Assembly (NCBI RefSeq): GCF_051622035.1
Contig: NC_135358.1
Location: 13,454,001-13,518,000, forward strand
Source of the DNA: Arctopsyche grandis
Lineage: Eukaryota > Arthropoda > Insecta > Trichoptera > Hydropsychidae
Reading direction: 5' to 3'
Length of the DNA: 64,000 nucleotides
Under the pieces are notes generated by a model. It saw only the letters and a list, made by a program, of their open reading frames with translations. It was not told where the DNA came from and made no database searches. Position 1 is the first letter of the stretch; each line of letters begins with the position of its first letter. Made by a program: the position numbers and the translations under genes. Positions 37,401 to 49,849 of the stretch are shown one piece after another.

Positions 37401-40400
37401 TCAAGATAATAACATTAAAGATCAGCAGTGGAGTCGATTCCTTACTTATCTTGTTGTAAATAAAAAAGGGAAACCATATCGGGAAGTTCTACAAACCATT
37501 AAGAAACCAAGATTACTTGCATTACTTTTAGCCCATTCCCAAAGTGTACAAGGTTTAACACACACAGATAAAAGCGAAATGCAGTATCAAGCTATAAGAA
37601 TCGTTTCGCTTTTGATAAAGAACGATGATCAGTGGTTTTCATCACAACACGACCTTGTCGAAGCATTGAAAAGAATTTGGTGTAATGACCAATATCAGGT
37701 ATGTTTACTTTATATTCATTTGTATATATTAATACATTTTACATTATACTAAAATTTTATATTCAATAAAATCTTTTAATTTTAAGGAATTGCACAAAAA
37801 TGTCGACAATATTGATTCATCGCATTGGAAAGAGCCAAAATTGATTGTCAAAATTTTATTACATTACTTTTGCCATCATCCTAATGATATTGATTTATTA
37901 TTTCAACTCCTTCGAGCTTTGTGTGATCGTTTCATTCCAGTTTTTCAAGTAAGTTTTATGACAATAATTTTACATTTGTGTTGGTTTACTATACATTTGT
38001 TGTTTTAATTGCAGTTTTTACGAGATTTCTTGGAAAATACAGTTGCACAGAACTATACTGTGGAATGGAAAAGGCGTGCTTTCTTCAAATTTGTCGAACA
38101 TTTCCCTAATGATACTATGTCTCAGGAGCTAAAAGCCAAAGTTCTTCAAATGATATTAATTCCATGCTTTGCTGTGAGCTTCGATAAAGGTCACAAAATT
38201 GTTGGAGGACCTCCATCACCTTATCAAGATAATCCTGACAATGTCGTTTCAGTATTTATCAATAATGTAAATACATTTTTCTAATTTATATTTCAAACAA
38301 ACTTAACTGATTTTAATATTTTTATTGTATATCATACTTTATTTATAGGTAATTGATCCAGAAAATCCATTCGGTTGTTCTGACAGTGTTAGAATATCAC
38401 TTTTACAATTTGCGTGTTTGCTTTTGGAACAAGCATCTGCACACATTCATGATGCTAACAATAAAAAGCAAGGAAATAAGCTTCGGCGACTCATGACATT
38501 TGCTTGGCCATGCTTACTCGCTAAAAATTTCGTCGATCCAGCTGCAAGGTTTTCTATTATTATTTGAATTTTAATTAAAATGGAATTGAAGCTAAAGTCT
38601 AATATAATGCTTATCATTCATTTTTACTTTATCTATGTTTTTTTTTAGATATCATGGACATTTGTTGTTAAGTCACATTATTGCAAAGTTTGCAATTCAT
38701 AAAAGGATTGTTTTGCAAGGTAAGTGATCCAAATCGGTTTTTGAAATGATTAGGCAGTTCTAGTGCTATTGATTAATATTAATATTGTATTTCAGTTTTT
38801 CATAGTCTACTAAAAGCTCACGCTGTAGAAGCTCGTCAAGTTGTAAGACAGGCTCTTGAAATTTTAACTCCGGCTATGCCACATCGGATGGAAGATGGAA
38901 ACACAATGCTCACTCACTGGACAAAAAAGATTATCGTTGAAGATGGTCATTCGATGCAACAACTTTTACATATATTACAATTGATAGTTCGACACTATAA
39001 AGTATATATTTTTACAATTTCACTCATTAAATTTAGTGCCTATAATTACATATTAAAAAAATAGCAACATGTGTATGATTTTGCAGGTTTATTATCCTAT
39101 TCGGCATGCGTTAATCGCACATATGGTCGGTGGAATGCAAAAATTGGCATTCTCTAGTACCACTTCAATTGATCATCGACGTCTTGCAGTGGAGGTAGCT
39201 GAAGTTATTATCAAATGGGAACTACAGCGCATTAAAGACGAAGCTGAGGATCCAGATGTACATTTTTTTTATTTATCCCAAATATGCGTAAACCAATTAG
39301 ATATTATAAGAATTGCTTTTTTTTTATATATATAGGGAATAACGTTGTTCCCAATAACATGTGGAATCAAACGACCATCTTCAGAAGATATGTCTTCTCT
39401 AGAACAACGTAAACCATTGAACACTGGTTGGTCCAGTCCTTCACAATCTTCTACCTCAATGCAATCAAATCCAAAAGTTGATCCTGAATCTTCAAAACCT
39501 ATCGAGCGAGCTCATGCTGATGTTGTTTTAAATCTATTGATTAGAATTGCCTGCCAAGTTCAAGTGAGTGTGCTTTTTAAACATAACTGGTTTTGGTCAT
39601 TTTTACTATTTAATTTTTTTATACAATATGCTAATGTGATTGTAGATAAATGAGAGCACTTCAGTCGGAGGATCACCTGCAGAACAACTTGCTAGACGAT
39701 GCGTTACACTCTTTAAAACTGCTTTGAAACCTGATGTTTGGCCTCAACAGTGTGATCTAAAATTAGCCTGGTTCGATAAAGTGTTTATTGCGGTTGAAAG
39801 TAGTTCAGCTCCTAATTATGGAAACATATGCACTGCATTGGAAATACTTACATTTTTACTAAATGTAATGAAGAAAGAACAAATTTTAGCAGCACTTAAA
39901 CCTCTTCAGCGTGGGTTAGCTGCATGCATTACAAGCGTTAATACAAAAGTAATTCGCTTAGTTCACAGTTTGCTTGCTAAATTAATGGAACTTTTCCCAA
40001 CTGAACCTGTTGGTTGTAATGTCGCTTCAAAATATGAAGAACTAGAAACACTCTACGCCTGTGTCAGTAAAATGATATTTGAAGGTCTGGCTAATTATGA
40101 GAAAAATGCAAATGCCAGTCCGAGCACACTATATGGCACACTGATGATGTTAAAGGCAGCTTGCCTTAAAAACGAATCATACATTGATCGATTAATAACA
40201 CCTTTCATGAGAGTTCTTCAACGTATGTCTAAAGAGCATTTAAACCCATCACCAACTGATACCAATCCTGTATATTCAGAGTTATTGATTTTGAGTTTGG
40301 ACCTTATTAAATCAAGAGTGGTTGTAATGGGATTTGAAATGAAGAAGACCTTTATCGGCACTATTTTAGTCGGTCTTATAGATAAAACTCAAGATCCAAA

Positions 40401-43400
40401 AGTAATGAAAGCAATTGCAAGAATTCTTGACGAGTGGATGAAGAGTAAGAATTCTGCAGCTTTAAATCAAGCTCCTTCGATCAGAGAAAAATCAATTCTA
40501 TTAGGAAAAATGATGCATAATGTCGAAAGGAGATTCCCTGATGATTTGGAGCTAAATGCTCAATTTTTGGAACTTGTCAATTTTGTCTACAGGTCTGTCT
40601 TGATAGCAATGAATTGTATTTAAAATTTGTAGGACCTTTAATAATTTTTATTCCGTTTTATAGAGATGAACATCTTAAATCATCCGAATTGACCTCTAAA
40701 TTAGAACCAGCTTTTCTCTCGGGATTGCGATGTCCGCAGCCACATATTCGTGCCAAATTTTTCGAAGTGTTTGATGGATCTATGCGACGACGCCTTCACG
40801 ACAGGTTGTTGTATATTATATGTTCTCAGAATTGGGAAGCTATTGGTCCTCACTATTGGATTAAACAATGCATCGAACTTTTAATCGTCACAACAGTATC
40901 AAGTAAGTTTTCACATGTATTTATATTGTCTAAGGTATAATATTTCTATTTTTGTAATATCAATATATTTTTGCTTGTAATAGGTACACAGATCCAACTC
41001 ACCAATGAACAAAACTTACTACCGAGCATCGCTTCTGTAATCAATCAAGCAGATTGTGATGAAAAGAAAAATTTCGTCATTTATACGAGCGTTAAAGAAG
41101 AATTGCCTGACAGTTTTGAAGGTCTTGAACAAGAAAAAGATGACGTTATGGACATGGATCTTTCTAGTGTAGATTCAAATACAAATAGTCGTCGAGATGA
41201 TTTAGACAAACAAGTTCCAAATAGGTAATAAAACATTCTGAAATAAAGTTTCATAAATATATTAAAATCACATTTAATACAAAAATTTATTGTTTTAGGC
41301 AAGTTGCCTTAACGAGACTCATAAATCAAGAATTTGATTTCTTGGAATCGGCTCGTAAAGTACGAACAGAACAATTTTTGATTTCTTCTGCACAATTGTG
41401 TCATATGGATGAGCAGCTGGCTCATTGGGTTTGGTTAAATATGTTCCCAAAACTTTGGTCCATTTTAGACGACAGACAGCTAAATGTAAGATTTTCATTA
41501 ATTTATATATACACGTTTATTAATAATTTTAAATGTAATCAATTTTCGTGTTTTTTTTAGACTTTAATTCCAGAAATAGTTCCATTTATATCGTCAGGTA
41601 CACATGTTATTCAGAAAGATACCCAATCGCAAATGAGTTCCATTACCACATTTGTTGAAGCTCTTTCCCGCTGCAATCCTCCACTTATTATTAAGCCGTA
41701 AGCATTAACACTATATTTGGCGTTAATTTTTTACAATAATTAATTTAAAACTATTGCTTATCTATGTAATATTCATCATTTTGTAGAGCATTGATGAAAT
41801 ATTTGGGTAAATCTCATAACCTATGGCATAGAATGACTTTGAATATGGAACAAATGGCATTCGATGTAACTTTAATTACTAAACTCAAGCGTGAACCTTC
41901 TGACTGTTACGACTTCGAACCTGACAACACCCCACAAAATGTGTGTATTTTGTTTTTTGCCCAATATATGTACATATTATGTCTTACAAAATGTTTTGTA
42001 TATATTTTCAGGATGTATTAGACACGCTAAGTGATATGTACGAATTATTATTTGAAGAGGATATGTGGTCTGGGCTGTGGCAAAAGCATGCTCACTACAG
42101 AGAAACGAATGTCGCCATAGCTTATGAACAGCAAGGCTTTTATGAACAAGCTCAAGTATGTTGTGTTTAGCTATTGATTCGGTTGCACTTTCATAAGTAT
42201 CTTGTCTTACATTAGTATTATTACAGGGAGCTTATGATGTCGCGATGTTCAAGTTGAAGCAAGATTGCTCAATTGGACCTGCTCCATATTCAATACAAAA
42301 AGAATGTATGTTGTGGACTAACCATTGGGTCAAATGTGCAAAGGAGTTGAATCAATGGGATTTGTTGTTAGAAATAGGACAGGCTCGTGGAGAGAGAAAT
42401 CCATTTTTGATATTAGAAAGTTCGTGGCGCAATCCTAATTGGACACAGATGAAGGAAGCATTAAAAGAAATCGAATATAGTTGTCCAAAAGAAATGGGTA
42501 TGATTTTTATTTATTTTATTTATGTATGTGTTATTATATTATTATTAATTTTGCAATTTTCTTTCCGTCAAAGGTTGGCAAGTAAATTTGTATCGTGGAT
42601 TTTTGAATATATGCCAACCGGGCGATCAAAACCTGAGCACTGTAGAAAGATATGTTGAAAATGCTTCTGCACTTTGTATGAGAGAATGGAGACGGCTTCC
42701 GCATATAGTCTCCCACGCTCATTTACCGCTTCTTCGTGCAGCTCAGCAAATTATGGAATTATCCGAAGCAGCACAAATACATCAAGTAAACATTTTTGCA
42801 TTTAAATATACTAAAATCTTTTGAATTTGTTTTTCATTTTATTTATATCTTTGCAGGGTCTTTTACATAGTCGTACGAATTCTTTACATGACATGAAAGC
42901 AATCGTAAAGACGTGGCGGAATAGACTTCCTGTTGTTGCCGATAATTTATCTCATTGGGGAGCTATATTCACTTGGAGACAGCATCAATATCAATTTATT
43001 GCTTCCCATTATGATTCTCAAACGGACCAAGCAACCAATCATTCGATGCTCGGAGTACACGCTAGTGCACAAGCTATAATTCATTTTGCAAAGATAGCAC
43101 GCAAGCATAATCTTTCCGGCGTGTGTTTGGATTCCCTTCAGAGGATATACACCATACCGAGTGTACCGATTGTTGATTGTTTCCAAAAAATTCGACAACA
43201 AGTGAAATGTCATCTTCAAATGGCATGGAGCAATGGCAAAACCGAATTACAAGAGGGTCTCGATATGATCGAGTCTACTAATTTCAAATACTTCACCAAA
43301 GATATGACAGCTGAATTCTACGCATTCAAAGGAATGCTCTTAGCCCAATTGGGACGATCCGAAGAAGCGAATAAAGCGTTCAGTGCAGCCGTACAGTTGC

Positions 43401-46325
43401 ACGATACTTTGGTTAAAGCTTGGGCTCTTTGGGGCGATTATTTGGAACAAATATTTACTAGAGATTCTCGACAAATATCCATTGGTGTATCGGCGATGAC
43501 TTGCTTCTTACATGCTTGCAGACATCAGAATGAATCCAAGTCTAGAAAATATTTTGCAAAGGTATTTTTTTTTAATAATATTTACAATTAAATAATATAA
43601 TGATTGAAATTGAATTGTTTATATTTTTTCATTTGTCATTTAAAGGTATTGTGGATGTTAAGCTACGATGATGAAAAAGGCAGTTTAATGGAAGCACTTG
43701 ATAGATATTCTGTTGGTGTTCCTCAAATACAATGGTTACCGTGGATTCCCCAATTATTATGTTGCTTAGTTCAATACGATGGAAATGTTATTTTGAATTT
43801 ACTTAGCCAGGCAAGTGTGCTAAATAAACTTATTGAATTAAAATCATAGGCATATTATTAACAAAATAAATCATTAATAGGTTGGACGAATATTTCCACA
43901 AGCTGTATATTTCCCCATTCGTACTCTGTATCTTACATTGAAAATTGAACAACGGGAGAAGTATAAGAGTGCAGAGCTAGCAGCACAAGTAGCCGGAAAA
44001 AATATCCAACAGCCAAATGTGAGTAGATTTGTTTTTAGCTTCAAGTCTTCTGTGATAATTTTTCTAACGTGTATATTTTTTTAGAGTGATGTAAATGATA
44101 TTCACAAATCCCAAACTGCCACTTCATCTGCTGGAAGTGCAAATGTGTCAGGCACCGCTAGCTCAACAACTGCCAGTGGTTCATCTGAGACAGGGCCAAT
44201 TAAAGCTACCTTGCCTATGTGGAGATGTTCAAAAATAATGCACATGCAAAGAGATATTCATCCTACAGTGTTGTCCTCTTTGGAAGGCATTGTTGATCAA
44301 GTATGATTTCATATATTACGCTTGCATACTTGATTATGCCTTTTCATATTATAAAATTTACCTTGTTTCGTTTTTGTAGATGGTTTGGTTTAGAGAAAAT
44401 TGGTACGAGGAAGTGATTAGACAGTTGAGACAGGGTCTGACTAAGTGTTACGCCATAGCATTTGACAATCGAGGCTCCGTGAATGAAGCAACCATTACAC
44501 CGCATACTTTAAACTTTGTCAAAAAAGTTGTATCTCATTTTGGTACTGGAATTGGAGTCAGTTAGTGACAGTCTAATTTTTTTTAATAAAAATCTGCCGT
44601 CATTTCAAAAAGTAACATTTTATATGTACGTATATTTTGATGTTTGTATTTTAGAAAATATATCGAGTACCGTGGGTGGAACGTTTTCATCAGCAGCTTC
44701 TGAGAGTTTGGCACGTAGAGCTCAAGCGATTGTACAAGATCCTATATTCCAGAAGATGAAGAGTCAATTCTCGATTGATTTCGATTTTACACAACCTGGA
44801 GCAATGAAATTACATAAATTGATATTTAAGCTAAATAAATGGGTGAAGATATTGGAAGCCAAATCTAAGCTTTTGCCTAGGTATATATTTTTATTAAATA
44901 TTTATATATATATATAGTAATATGTAACGTATTAATATATAATTTTTTTTATAGATCGACACTTTTTGAAGATAAATGCCGATTTCTTTCTAACTTCAGT
45001 CTAAAAACTGCTGAGATCGAATTACCGGGAGAATTTCTATTGCCAAAACATGCTCATTATTTTGTAAGAATAGCCCGATTTATGCCACGTTTAGAAGTCG
45101 TGCAGAAGCACAATACAGCTGCAAGACGTTTATATATAAGAGGACACAATGGAAAGATATATCCATATCTCTTGGTGAACGATTCAGGTCTAGGAGACGC
45201 TAGAAGGGAAGAAAGAGTTTTGCAATTGCTTCGAATGCTCAATCTTTATTTGGGAAAACAAAAAGAAACTTCGAAGAGATTCTTGCATTTCACAGTGCCC
45301 CGTGTCGTTGCTGTGTCGCCTCAGATGAGACTCGTCGAAGACAACCAAAGTTCACTGGCTCTTTTGGATATATACCGCACAACTTGCGTCAATAATGACA
45401 TAGAGCACGAAGCTCCAATCGCTCGGTACTACAGTAGATTGGCCGCTGTACAAGCTAGAGGTTCACAAGCCTCTCATCAAGTTCTCAGAGATATTTTAAA
45501 GGAAGTACAAGCCAGCATCGTTCCTCGGACGCTTCTGAAAGATTGGGCGACTCGTACGTTCCAGTCGGCTACAGACTATTGGACTTTCCGCAAAATGTTC
45601 ACTTTACAGTTATCACTGGCATGTTTTGCTGAATATGTACTTCATTTGACACGTTTAAATCCTGACATGATGTATATTCATCAAGATTCTGGTTTAGTGA
45701 ATATTTCATATTTCAAATTTGATATCGATGATTCAACAGGTATTTTGATAATATTTATAATAGTATTATACATTTGATTTCAGATTTCTTATTTTCTTCT
45801 TTTTTCTTTTAGGTGAATTAGAATCAAATAGACCAGTTCCGTTTAGGTTAACCCCCAACTTGGCTGAATTTATTACTTCCATTGGAATATCAGGACCACT
45901 CACCGCATCAGCTATAGCTACTGCTCGTGCTTTAGTGACTCCCAACTTTAAGGTACTTCCACGTTTGCCCATACATCTGCATTAAAATAACTTGGAGTCT
46001 TATTATATCTGTTGTGTATATTTAGTTGCAGGCAATACTTCGTACAATACTTCGAGATGAAATGGTAGTTGCTTATAAAAAACGTTTAGAAGACAAAACC
46101 AATATTTTACCAGGATCAAATGCTGTTGGAGATGTAAAACCTGTCGAAATTGACAATGAGACTATAATTACTATGGTAACAAAGGCAGTGACTGCTATTA
46201 TGAATAGGCTGAATTCACTAGCACAATTTGACGGAACTGACAGTAAAGTTAGCACCCTCGTAGCAGCAGCGAACAGTCATGACAATTTATGCCGCATGGA
46301 TCCTGCTTGGCAGCCCTGGTTGTAA
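31486..46325 (+). CDS. Nipped-A: TRRAP / Nipped-A (Tra1), complete, 40 coding exons
   Basis: TRRAP is the giant scaffold of the SAGA and NuA4/TIP60 histone acetyltransferase complexes; activators bind it to recruit acetylation to chromatin. Exons (ends): 31486-31632, 31714-32019, 32103-32297, 32376-32542, 32618-32853, 32976-33180, 33261-33485, 33600-33882, 33966-34172, 34255-36090, 36173-36371, 36442-36680, 36764-37004, 37095-37293, 37371-37698, 37787-37948, 38015-38266, 38349-38548, 38649-38719, 38796-39001, 39087-39257, 39336-39563, 39646-40592, 40664-40902, 40984-41224, 41299-41485, 41561-41697, 41787-41940, 42012-42155, 42227-42497, 42574-42785, 42857-43561, 43646-43810, 43881-44018, 44085-44300, 44380-44560, 44655-44880, 44955-45739, 45813-45952, 46026-46325. 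They sum to 3,896 residues with correct phases. N-terminus TYRSYVTVLADPGAKDE, long HEAT array, FAT (42.8-44.0 kb), PI3K-like pseudokinase without catalytic motifs (exon 38), FATC ending DPAWQPWL. Intron 33 uses a GC donor. Confidence 0.97.
43811..43880 (+). other. TRRAP intron 33 with a GC-AG splice pair
   Basis: Exon 33 ends AGC CAG and the intron begins GCAAGTGTGC. The next exon starts GTTGGACGAATA after TTAATAG. Only the GC donor keeps the frame SQVGRIFPQAVYFPIRTLYL expected from the family; the nearest GT, four bases on, would shift it. Confidence 0.85.
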
Positions 46326-47393
46326 ATTTTTTTAAATGTATTGGTTTCAGTCAGGCAGCAAGGCTAGAAATTTAAATTTTTCTTTTTGTATAATAAATAA
46401 TATAACATAATTCGACGATTCCTTGCAAATCAAATGATACTCGAATAATTTATTTTATTTGGTGCGTTATGTCATTTCTAAAAATCTCGTGAGATTTTAT
46501 GTAAAAATGTTTTAGTTCTATGTGTTGTGAAATTGGCACTCGTTCTTATCACATGTAATTATTTTTATGGATAGATATAACTGAAAATATAATTAGTTAT
46601 TACTTTCTCAATGTACCTATTATTTAAAAACGAATAATGTATGTTTTTTTAAATAAAAAAATGAATCATAATAATTTTGGTTTATATTGCTTTCAACAAA
46701 GAAACAAGACATACATATTTAGTAGTAATGAAGTTTTTTTTTCTTCATTTAAAGACTAAAGAATTTTCAACACAGAAAAATAAAATGTATTACATGAGTG
46801 AAATGTAAAGGAGGTTTGTTAAAATATTTTGAATATGGCCAAAAAAACGTTATTAACAAACGGGAACTATGTACTTGGGTTATGAAATTTATTGCTCCTA
46901 ATTTCATTTTCCAAATCTTTCCTATATGTATATTCTATTTCTAAATCTTGTTTAAATATACTTCCTAATTCCAAATGATTAATGATAGTTTTATATAAAT
47001 TGATAAATACATGTATTTATCAATTTATATACGTTGACATGTGTACATACTTGTACCCCATTCAAAATTCTAATATCCAAAAAATTAAGCTGAAAAAGAC
47101 TAAAGGCTACTGTCAAAATATCAAATAAAAAGAGGTATGTAAAAAAATGAAAATCATCAACATTTAAAATAGCCAAAATGTTCTTGTTTTCATTCTGAAA
47201 TAGTGGGGACGTTTTATTAATTTGCGGAAGTCTTATTTGTAGAGTTTTCTTGCGAGAATCTTTTGTCAAATGAAACTTTGACATATGATTAAAAAAACTC
47301 AAATTATGAATCTTTGAATGGAAGCGACGAACACAATTAAGATCACCCCACAGTTTTTATTGTGTTGCGAACAAACGTCTCGTCTGTTGCAAG
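46326..47393. other. TRRAP 3' UTR and spacer
   Basis: AT-rich. AATAAATAATATAAC near 46391 and further AATAAA-like motifs near 46650 could serve as poly(A) signals. It holds a 40-bp perfect palindrome at 46992-47031. No gene was seen. Confidence 0.5.
46992..47031. repeat. Perfect 40-bp palindrome
   Basis: Each arm of 20 bases pairs without a mismatch or spacer around the centre CATG (47010-47013); the left arm starts TATATAAATTGATAAATACA. It could form a cruciform. Confidence 0.95.
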
Positions 47394-48146
47394 CAGGGCC
47401 GCCGAAAAGAATCCCTGGCCCTATGACAAACTAAAAAAAAAACATAAAACTGAAACGCCCTCTGTAATTCGTTTCTGATTGGATGTCGTCAAAGCCGTTT
47501 CCGATTGGTTGGATTGGTTAAAGACGTTTGTGATTAGTCGGTCGATAAATAATATTCATTTTTTTCAATTAAAATAAATTTAATAAAAATACAAATGAAG
47601 ATGTTTTTCATGGTTTTCATTTCATTTCTATTTACTGAGCGAAGCCGAGTAGCACCACAAGTATCTGATAAATTTATTTTTAATTTGCTTAATATCTATC
47701 ATAGCTATTAGAAAAATACCTATGTACAGGTCTGTTACCGAGTTACGAGTTGGTGCGTAGAAATGCGCTTGAGTAGTGTCGGTGAATAGGTGTATAGCAT
47801 GCTGTCACACTGCATTCAATAATAAAAAGACGTTCTGTCCCTTTCACGCGCTTCCGTGTGAGTACGTGAACGCGCCAACTATCAGTAACAGATTTGTATG
47901 TGTTGGTTGTAATTTTTAAAATAATTGAATAAGAAAGTATGATATAACATATACGATTTCACATGGACACAAAAAATGCGTGGATCGAAAAATAATAAAC
48001 ATTTAGCATTAAATAAACACATATTTTTATGTAGAATAATATAAAATATCAATATCGGTCAGTCGGACGTCACGACACGGGGCCTCTCGAGTAGTCCGGG
48101 CCCTGGAACTTTACCCCCAATCCCTCCCCCTCTTTCGTCAGCCCTA
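47394..48146. mobile_element. Possible hAT-like element
   Basis: The left end CAGGGCCGCCGAAAAGAAT and the right end, read inwards, AGGGCTGACGAAAGAGG are similar inverted ends. No 8-bp duplication was found, and the right terminal base is not as expected. It contains one copy of the dispersed repeat at 47437-47662. Confidence 0.35.
47437..47662 (+). repeat. Dispersed repeat, copy 1 (forward)
   Basis: Shares GTAATTCGTTTCTGATTGG, a TCGTCAAAG segment, CATGGTTTTCATTTCATTTC and TTTACTGAGCGAAGCCG with 58310-58500. The end is AGTAGCACCACAAGT versus GGTAGCACCACTAGT in that copy. Two reverse copies lie at 53223 and 56075. The family is not assigned. Confidence 0.7.
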
Positions 48147-48604
48147 ATTAAGAGACAAGTTGCTGAAGACATGTTGACATTTTTCTTCGATTAACCTTCG
48201 AGCAAACAACAAAATTATTATCATATATGTATGTATATAATATCGCTATTTCGTCTGTCGGTCTGTCAGAGATAACGCTCACTGTACTATAATAGTCGTT
48301 TCGATTTGACATACCTATGCACGTCACAGCTAAACCACTGCTATCAAAACGTTTCGTATTTATAATACGAATATAAATAATAACAAAAGAAAAAAAACTT
48401 CTATATATACTGTTTGCTACCAATGTTTCCTCTAGGCACATAGACGGCGCTAAGTCTCGGAGTACTTACCGCCATCTATTGAATTTTTTTTTTGATTAAT
48501 TAATTCATTAATTTTTCTATTGGTGCTTTATATTGTTTATGTAGGTAGGTAGGTAGGTAGTTTTTACCATTTTTTCATATTAAATTAAATATATTTAAAA
48601 GGTA

Positions 48605-48705
48605 TTTGAAAAAAATTCAACCGCATGCGGATCGAACACAGGACCGACACATTACTTTTATTTTTTTATTTAATAACTTACTATGCCAACAGCCATACGA
48701 TGATA
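48605..48705 (-). repeat. Possible tRNA-derived SINE or tRNA-like relic
   Basis: On the minus strand GGTCCTGTGTTCGATCCGC contains a B-box-like GTTCGATCC, and TGGCTGTTGGCATAGTAAG about 50 bases upstream could be a degenerate A box. No cloverleaf could be drawn with confidence, so a functional tRNA is not claimed. Confidence 0.35.
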
Positions 48706-48789
48706 TTTAATCGGGTACAACACTAGTAGTAAAATAACGGTGTTCAAAGCATCTCCAAACACACTCATTTTTTTTTTTAAATACCAATA

Positions 48790-48965
48790 CGAAAATGTGA
48801 TCAGTGACCGATACTATGTACATAATATGCAGTATCGGTCACAACATATTATGTAGGGGTCTACCTCAAGGGACCGAAAGTGAAAAGCCCGAAAACGCAA
48901 ATATCGGAAGGCAAAGATCGAAAATCGAAAGATCTTAATTCGAAAGATCAAAAAAAAGGGTGCAT
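48790..48965. repeat. Hairpin followed by CGAAAG-rich repeat
   Basis: GTGACCGATACT at 48804 pairs with AGTATCGGTCAC ending 48841 around a 14-bp loop. Then GGACCGAAAGTGAAAAGC, GATCGAAAATCGAAAGATC and TTCGAAAGATC follow. A related TCGAAAGTCGAAAGATC hairpin occurs at about 58808-58880. Confidence 0.5.
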
Positions 48966-49439
48966 GGTAAACAGTACTATGTATATATATAATATATATG
49001 AGTGGCATGCGGTGAAATTATCTCTCTTTTTGTCATACAGCCTTGTTTAATGTGCGCGCGCAGAATACGGGAGGAAAAGCCTGTTCCTCTTGTTCCTGTT
49101 GTATCCTGCTCGCGCAAATTAAGTGAGAATGTACGACGCCACTGATATGTATACTAACAGTTTTTCATATGTATGCATGGTAAACGAACATTTTCGACTT
49201 TTTAACATTCGGTCCGGTGACGGTCACCCATTATGTATGTACATATGTAGATACAAATCAGTCCAAATCTCGAGTTCGAATTTTCTCACGATCTACTTTA
49301 TTAAATAGTATTAATTATTGATACTTCGTATACAGATAAAGTGATAATGAGATTGCAGGTTAAATTTGGAAAAATAAGAAATAATTCGGCGTGAAGGGCA
49401 AACTGGGAATCGAATAGGGCGGAAAGTGACGCACTTGAC

Positions 49440-49849
49440 AACGTTCAAATCGATAGATAAACATGGCGGCGTGAGGTGGCGGCCGATTCAACGCTCGGTT
49501 AGGTGGGCGCCCAGGGCGGCCGCCCCCGCGCGCGTATCCTTTGCCGCCCCCATAAACCTCCTAGCCCTCGACCGTTCCTCCGCCCCAGAGTGTTGTCCGT
49601 AGCCCCGTTTGCCATCCTAGCCGCTACCAGCTGGCTACAATTCGAATTTGAGAACCGGAAACGGATGCGGCGCACGTTGCGATTTTCGCCGTAAGCGGCC
49701 GTCGCACATTTTCCGGCCATATGCCGTGGAAAACGGTACAAGCGGTCGCCGCGTTCGCCGTATGTTAGCGCTCTCGACTGAAACACGACCGGAACCTGCA
49801 GGAAAAGCCTCCCATGAAGTTTCCGGCAACCTTCGAATCCGTCGCCAAG
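49440..49849 (+). CDS. CpG-rich region with candidate first coding exon (MKFPATFESVAK)
   Basis: A CpG-rich island-like block (49460-49800) stands out in AT-rich DNA. At 49814 an ATG opens 12 codons (MKFPATFESVAK) that end exactly at a good donor, AAG|GTAAAT (49849/49850). CpG island, start codon and donor together suggest a real first exon. The downstream exon partner is not established; the FNDC3-like exon at 55.4 kb is the only coding exon seen on this strand to the right. The interval given includes the presumed 5' UTR. Confidence 0.4.

Noticed and set aside
48605-48705. Functional tRNA gene
   Set aside because: A B-box-like motif is present but no full cloverleaf or clear A box, so it is listed only as a possible SINE.
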